Positions 60,801 to 64,000 of a stretch of 64,000 nt of DNA are shown piece after piece; position 1 is the stretch's first letter; each line of letters begins with the position of its first letter. This DNA is from Azospirillum sp. SYSU D00513 (GTDB lineage Bacteria; Pseudomonadota; Alphaproteobacteria; Azospirillales; Azospirillaceae), in NCBI RefSeq assembly GCF_017356015.1, contig NZ_JAFIQV010000001.1:62001-126000 (forward strand), read 5' to 3'. The notes beneath the pieces are model-generated. The model did no database searches. It was not told where the DNA came from and was given only the letters and a program-made list of their open reading frames with translations. Made by a program: the position numbers and the translations under genes.

Positions 60801-60848
60801 CGCCGACAGGACAACGACCGAAACAGAAACCCGCCAAAACCGCTTCAT
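57822..60848 (-). CDS. Large class A penicillin-binding protein (GT51 plus transpeptidase)
   Basis: A 1008-aa bifunctional cell-wall synthase with one N-terminal membrane anchor. The GT51 part keeps the catalytic-Glu stretch as LLFIENRELLNQ and has GGSTLATQIEKYRHS, divergent from the usual EDRRFxxHxG and GGSTITQQ. The transpeptidase part has SxxK (GSTAKLRTL), SxN (SSVNLPFI) and KTG (GGKTGTGD). It is longer than PBP1a/1b and has extended loops between motifs. Length and divergence set it apart from mtgA at 37.2 kb. Monocistronic. Confidence 0.88.
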   Translation of the reverse strand: MKRFWRVSVSVVVLSATLGGAWLVASEEMRTSRLQARLLSTVAKEMSFELREGPNPEARYPTQGPYNERFGYSGLPGYLGALTSDMYTIEMQAKASPRLDSFMANGGFPIYKEKTQAGLTLLDRSGETMFQARYPERVFARFEDVPPLVRDTLLFIENRELLNQDEPRRNPAVEWDRFAGALLTLPVQYIRPGTRSPGGSTLATQIEKYRHSPDGQTIGATEKLRQMASASVRAYLDGEDTSEHRKRILVDYLNSTPLTARPGFGEVNGLGDGLWAWYGTELSAAEKLLSQPVADEKAMRAKATVYKQVLCLLLAQRRPSYYLIQDRAALERLADSHLRVLASAGVIDGTLRDAALKVTLTYRDTPPAAQTASFVEQKAPNAIRAKLLSMMGVSSLYQLDRVDMTAESTLDAPTQARVVEVLGKLGDPAFAQQMGLTGDRLIDTKSTDMSKIIYSVTLYERGADANYLRIQADNLDQPLDINEGAKLDLGSTAKLRTLTTYLEIIAELHARYAHLPKDFLADVEAEASDNLTRWVAGWLMAGGDRSLTAMLDAAMERRYSASPAEAFFTGGGLHSFVNFNNKDNGSILTVTESLRSSVNLPFIRMMRDIVQFYMSEGGDDTGDILQNPDHPARQAYLARFADKEGSEFLNRFYTLYAKRSPDEALTLLASRSRPAAHRMAVIFRTVRPKAGVEEFAKFMRARLPDAKLDDKTVSGLYAKYGPGSFPLNDLGYLARIHPLELWLVAYLQENPGAKRREVLDASVGERQESYKWLFKKGLSAQNTRIRIGLEEEAFQRVTEAWRRLGYPFERLVPSFATAIGSSADRPAALAELMGIILNDGIRQPTVRVKKLHFAAGTPYEAVVGLGPLKGERVLRPEICATLRKALMDVAQNGTAKRVWGSFKDASGEIIPIGGKTGTGDHRLDRYGAGGRLIESRAVNRTATFAFYIGDRFFGTMTAFVQGPEADHYRFTSALPAQLLKSIAPALQPLINPAETRTADNTTKPQTGL

Positions 60849-61664
60849 CCTGGCTCCAGCCGCGTCACGCGCTATCTAACCGCCGGCGGAAATTCGCCGG
60901 GTCATAGACCGGAGGCTAGGGTTCGGATGGTTAACAGACGGTATAGGAATTCCCCTTTCGAGCACCAAAAACCTCCACAAAAAAGTCCTAGCCCTAAAAA
61001 TGGAGGTAGTGTGGCGCGGCGGGCACGGCTTCGACTTGGGCCGGGGAAGACAAGGCAAGGCCAAGGCGTTTTTTGCATTTGCAATGAATTTTCGGAAAAG
61101 CCGATGTCATTGTCACAGCGCCCGGACTTTGCGCCGCCGGGCACCGATTCGCGCGCATCGAACGGCTAAGGTTGCGCTTGGCGTCTTGGCAGGCGGAGTT
61201 GGCGTGAACGGTGAAAGTCGCGGATTGCGGAGGGAGATGCGGCGGGATGGGGCTTCGCGCAAGGGCGGCAACGTAAACGCTGACCGGCTGACGCAAGCGT
61301 CCGAGCACCCTTCCGCCGTCGTCCCGGCGAAAGCGCATGGGCGCTAACTTTTGCACATCGGCCCGGTTATCCGAAGCCTGCAACCTCCCTCAGCGTCATT
61401 CCCGCGAAACGCTCTCGGCGAATGCCTCTGGCATTCGCTTGCCGCGTCAGAGCAAACGAAGTTTGCGTGAGAGCGGGAATCCAGTTCCTCCCATAGCGGA
61501 ACCGTTGGAAACCCTGGCTCCCCGCGTCCGCGGGGATGACGGTGAAAGGGTGTTCGGAAGGTTGCTTCAGTCAGTTAGCCGTGAAACTCAGCGCCCATGC
61601 GCGAACGCAGGAATCCAGGCTTCACTCGGACAGCGCGCAACCGAAGGCTCTACCTGCCCCGCCC
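60849..61664. other. 816-base intergenic region with composite repeats
   Basis: No supported gene. From about 61340 the sequence repeats, in inverted orientation, the block found at about 47870-48025. It comprises a flank (CGCTAACTTTTGCACATCGG), then the palindrome arm CGTCATTCCCGCG at 61394-61406 and its partner at about 61473-61480. A second arm pair follows at about 61513-61542 (CCGCGTCCGCGGGGATGACGG). A 63-base insertion lies at 61410-61472. The first 490 bases hold only short inverted repeats (for example CCTCCA/TGGAGG near 60970-61003). Confidence 0.75.
61394..61543. repeat. REP-like element with 63-bp structured insertion
   Basis: Compared with 47882-47968 (reverse complement) this copy is the same palindrome plus spacer, but the tip CCCGCGAAA|GCGGGAAT is split by 61410-61472. 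The insertion contains two perfect hairpins: GCGAATGCC-TCT-GGCATTCGC (61418-61438) and GCAAAC-GAA-GTTTGC (61452-61466). Confidence 0.8.
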
Positions 61665-63563
61665 CTACCCCGCGTGGGTCATCTCCTGCACCTTCGCCAG
61701 GAAGGCACCCATGGAGACCGGCTTGCTCAGCAGCTGCGTGTCAGGGTCGAGAGGGCCGTCGCCCAGGCCGGTGTTGTGGGCGTAGCCCGTCAGGAAGAGC
61801 ACCTTCAGCCCGGGCCGGATCTGCCGCGCCATCTCGGCGAGCTGGCGGCCGTTCATGCCGGGCATGCCGACGTCCGTCGCCAGCAGATCGATCCGCGTGT
61901 CGGAGCGCAGGATGGCGAGCGCGCCCTCCCCCTCCTCCGCCTCGATCACGGTGTAATCCTGCTCCTCCAGCGTCGCCACCAGGAGCATGCGAACGAGCGC
62001 CTCGTCCTCCACCACCAGAACCGTGCCCTGTCCACGCAACGGCGCCGCCGTCATGGTCTCCTGCGCGGCGTCCTCGGCGTCGGCTCCGTTGTGGCGCGGC
62101 AGGTAGAGCGTCACGGTCGTGCCCTGGCCGGGCATGCTGTCGATGCGGGCATGGCCGCCGGACTGGCGGGCGAAGCCGTAGAGCTGGCTCAAGCCCAGCC
62201 CGGTGCCCTGGCCGATGGGCTTGGTCGTGAAGAAGGGCTCGAAAGCGCGCTCCTGCACGTCGGGCGGCATGCCCGTCCCGGTGTCGGAGACGGACAGCAT
62301 GACGTAAGAGCCGGGCTCCAGCCCCGGCACGAGTGCCGCGTGGCCGGCGTCCAGCTCGATGTTGTCGGTCTCGACGATGATGCGGCCGCCGTCGGGCATG
62401 GCGTCGCGCGCGTTGATCGCCAGGTTCAGCAGCGCGTTCTCGATCTGGTTGGCGTCCGCCCAGACCCGCCACAGCCCGTTCCCCGGGACCAGATCCACCC
62501 GCACCGATTCGCCGACGGAGCGGCGGACCAGCTCGTGCATGCCGGAAACCAGCGCGTTGAGATCGACGCAGGTCGGACTCAGCGGCTGACGCCGCGAGAA
62601 GGCGAGCAGCCGCTGGGTCAGGCCGGCGGCCCGGTTCACCGCCGAGCGCGCCGCCTTAACATACTGGTCGATGTCGTGGCGGCCGGCGGCGAGCCGCCGC
62701 TCCAGAAGCTCCAGGCTGCCCCCGACGGCCTGGAGCAGGTTGTTGAAGTCGTGCGCGACGCCGCCGGTCAGCTGGCCCACCGCCTCCATCTTCTGGCTCT
62801 GGCGCAGGGCTTCCTCCGCCCGTTCGCGCTCGGCCGTCTCCGCCTGGAGCCGCGCGTAGGCTTCCGCCAGCGCGTCGGTCCGGCCCCTCAGCTCGGCGTT
62901 CGCCCTGGACAGGGCGGCATGGGCGGCGCCCAGCACGACGACCAGCAGCGAGGCCATCGTCACCAGCAGCGCGATCCCGCCGTAACGCTCCAGCCGGCGG
63001 ACGAAGGGTTCCAGCACGACGCGCAGGCGCACGGAGCCGAGTTCGACGTTGCCCTGGGTCACCGGCCGCGACACGGTCACGAAGCCGTCCTCCGTCCGCC
63101 CATCGGACAGCGAGGCGGTGTCCACGGCCGGAAAGCCCGCATCGGCGTTGCCGCGGGCGTAGCTCACGAACAGCACGCCCTTGGCGTCATAGACGGCGGC
63201 GGACCGGATTTCCCGGTTGGCCTGGAGCGCGTCCACATATTCCTGGGCGGCGATCCGGTCGTTGAAGGCCAGGGCCGCCGTCACGGTGGCGGCGAGGATC
63301 GCCGCCTGCGCGCCCGCCTCGTCGGTCTTCTGGAGCGTGTAGGCCCGCTCGTTGTAGACGGCGATGCCCACGCCGGCGAGCAGCAGGGCGATGGCGGCCG
63401 TCAGCGCCATGGCGGGAACCAGCCTCCAGAGCCTCGGCAAACGGACCACCGGAGCGTCGGCGGCCGGCAGCCGGGTCTCCGGGGCCAAGCCTCCGGGAGA
63501 GGAGTCTTCGGGGGAGGGACCGGCTGGAAGCCGGGCTTCCGCTCTCTGAACCGATTGAGCCAC
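61665..63563 (-). CDS. Hybrid sensor histidine kinase with CHASE8-type sensor
   Basis: A 632-aa protein. A proline-rich N-terminal tail leads to a membrane helix at about 50-70 ([19 protein letters not shown]). The periplasmic CHASE8-like domain is recognisable by [20 protein letters not shown] and [19 protein letters not shown] second helix ([19 protein letters not shown]) precedes a coiled coil and the H-box [20 protein letters not shown]. The ATPase domain and a C-terminal receiver ([21 protein letters not shown]) follow. It lies 10 bases downstream of a YfiR-family gene, so both form an operon. Confidence 0.88.
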   Translation of the reverse strand: MAQSVQRAEARLPAGPSPEDSSPGGLAPETRLPAADAPVVRLPRLWRLVPAMALTAAIALLLAGVGIAVYNERAYTLQKTDEAGAQAAILAATVTAALAFNDRIAAQEYVDALQANREIRSAAVYDAKGVLFVSYARGNADAGFPAVDTASLSDGRTEDGFVTVSRPVTQGNVELGSVRLRVVLEPFVRRLERYGGIALLVTMASLLVVVLGAAHAALSRANAELRGRTDALAEAYARLQAETAERERAEEALRQSQKMEAVGQLTGGVAHDFNNLLQAVGGSLELLERRLAAGRHDIDQYVKAARSAVNRAAGLTQRLLAFSRRQPLSPTCVDLNALVSGMHELVRRSVGESVRVDLVPGNGLWRVWADANQIENALLNLAINARDAMPDGGRIIVETDNIELDAGHAALVPGLEPGSYVMLSVSDTGTGMPPDVQERAFEPFFTTKPIGQGTGLGLSQLYGFARQSGGHARIDSMPGQGTTVTLYLPRHNGADAEDAAQETMTAAPLRGQGTVLVVEDEALVRMLLVATLEEQDYTVIEAEEGEGALAILRSDTRIDLLATDVGMPGMNGRQLAEMARQIRPGLKVLFLTGYAHNTGLGDGPLDPDTQLLSKPVSMGAFLAKVQEMTHAG

Positions 63564-63573
63564 GCCGGACCTC

Positions 63574-64000
63574 CTAGCCCCGATGCCGGACGGAAACCGC
63601 CAGGCTCAACAGCTTCGAACTGATGGAAAGCCCGCTTTCGGCGGCGGCGCGGTCGTCGATCTCGAAACGGACGCGGCCCTCGCGGAGCACGAAGTTTATC
63701 ATGCCCTTCGCGCGCGGCTCCGTCGCCGCGTCCGTCACCGTCAGCACCGGCCGGCCACGCAGCTGCGCCAGCGCCTCGGCCGCCGCCGGGGCCGCGACCT
63801 CATGCAGGTACAGGACATGGCAGCCGCGGCCCGCATCGGCGCCGCGCAGCCGCAGCACCGCGATGCCGTGGCCGCCGACGCTCTGCCCGGCCACCGCCCG
63901 GTCGAGGGCCCCGCCGAAGGGGTCGTTCCCCAGGATGCAGAGGTTGAAGGGGCTGGACGGTCCGGCATGGGCCGACGGCGGCCACTCGATGAAGGGCGGG
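63574..64000 (-). CDS. YfiR-family (DUF4154) periplasmic protein, 5' end beyond the window
   Basis: The frame is open to the window edge and upstream of 63894 reads FIEWP, then FNLCILGNDPFGGALD. The remainder has the second cysteine region CHVLYLHEV and ends with INFVLREGRVRFEIDD and ISSKLLSLAVSV. These are the standard YfiR/DUF4154 motifs. At least 141 residues are present; the signal peptide lies outside. In Pseudomonas YfiR is a periplasmic repressor of the CHASE8 protein YfiN, and here the partner is the CHASE8 kinase that follows. Confidence 0.85.
   Translation of the reverse strand, partial: PPFIEWPPSAHAGPSSPFNLCILGNDPFGGALDRAVAGQSVGGHGIAVLRLRGADAGRGCHVLYLHEVAAPAAAEALAQLRGRPVLTVTDAATEPRAKGMINFVLREGRVRFEIDDRAAAESGLSISSKLLSLAVSVRHRG

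Noticed and set aside
57418-60837. Roughly 1140-codon frame on the same strand as the large PBP but in another phase
   Set aside because: The PBP frame carries SxxK, SxN and KTG motifs; the alternative is arginine/proline-rich noise.

Overview
The window looks like a chromosomal segment of a high-GC alphaproteobacterium of the Rhodospirillales, most likely Azospirillum or a close relative. This is inferred from gene content: ctrA beside fliI-fliJ, an FlbD-type sigma-54 activator inside the flagellar operon, a class I lysyl-tRNA synthetase, sdhCDAB order, an F1-only atpHAGDC cluster, and several chemosensory and hybrid-kinase genes. I see no rRNA, tRNA, CRISPR array or complete insertion sequence. 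Most of the window is ordinary core genome.

Layout. 0.4-11.7 kb (+): a tightly coupled flagellar operon (fliF, fliH-like, a micro-ORF, fliN, a motA paralogue, flbD, flhA, flhF, flhG, a FliK-like protein), preceded by a good sigma-54 promoter match. It ends in a run of four hairpins, followed by a small QueF-like protein that lacks the catalytic site. 12.2-15.1 kb: a GST and an MFS exporter divergent from a LysR regulator. 15.1-17.9 kb: fliJ and fliI divergent from ctrA, with CtrA-like boxes and a GAATC methylation site between them. 17.9-18.3 kb: an apparently empty gap that contains a 23-codon amphipathic peptide ORF on the minus strand, overlapped by an antisense transcription unit with its own promoter and terminator. 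I consider this the best candidate for something undescribed. 18.3-24.5 kb (-): a ferritin-like protein and atpHAGDC.

24.7-36.5 kb: a small hypothetical protein, a small membrane protein, priA, a transaldolase-family aldolase, DUF484-xerC, an acyltransferase, a KefB/YbaL-type antiporter, an XRE regulator, a DUF1127 protein divergent from a GcvA-like regulator across a 19-bp palindrome, and lysS. 36.6-48.1 kb: a DUF2892 protein, mtgA, a DinG-like helicase, a chemoreceptor, a hybrid kinase, an AEC transporter, a TerB-like protein and a 3-hydroxyisobutyrate-dehydrogenase-family enzyme. 48.1-57.8 kb: asd, sdhCDAB, a branched-chain aminotransferase, lpdA and a sialidase-like protein. 57.8-64 kb: a very large class A PBP, an 800-bp repeat-rich gap, and a CHASE8 hybrid kinase in an operon with a YfiR-family protein that runs off the end.

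Functional links. The flagellar genes, CtrA, the chemoreceptor and the kinases make motility control the dominant theme. FlbD and sigma-54 probably drive the fliF operon, CtrA probably drives itself and fliIJ, and FlhF/FlhG set flagellar position and number. The atp, sdh, lpdA and asd genes are housekeeping. Palindromic repeats of one family lie at 36.6, 47.7-48.0 and 61.3-61.5 kb, and one copy carries a 63-bp structured insertion in its hairpin tip.
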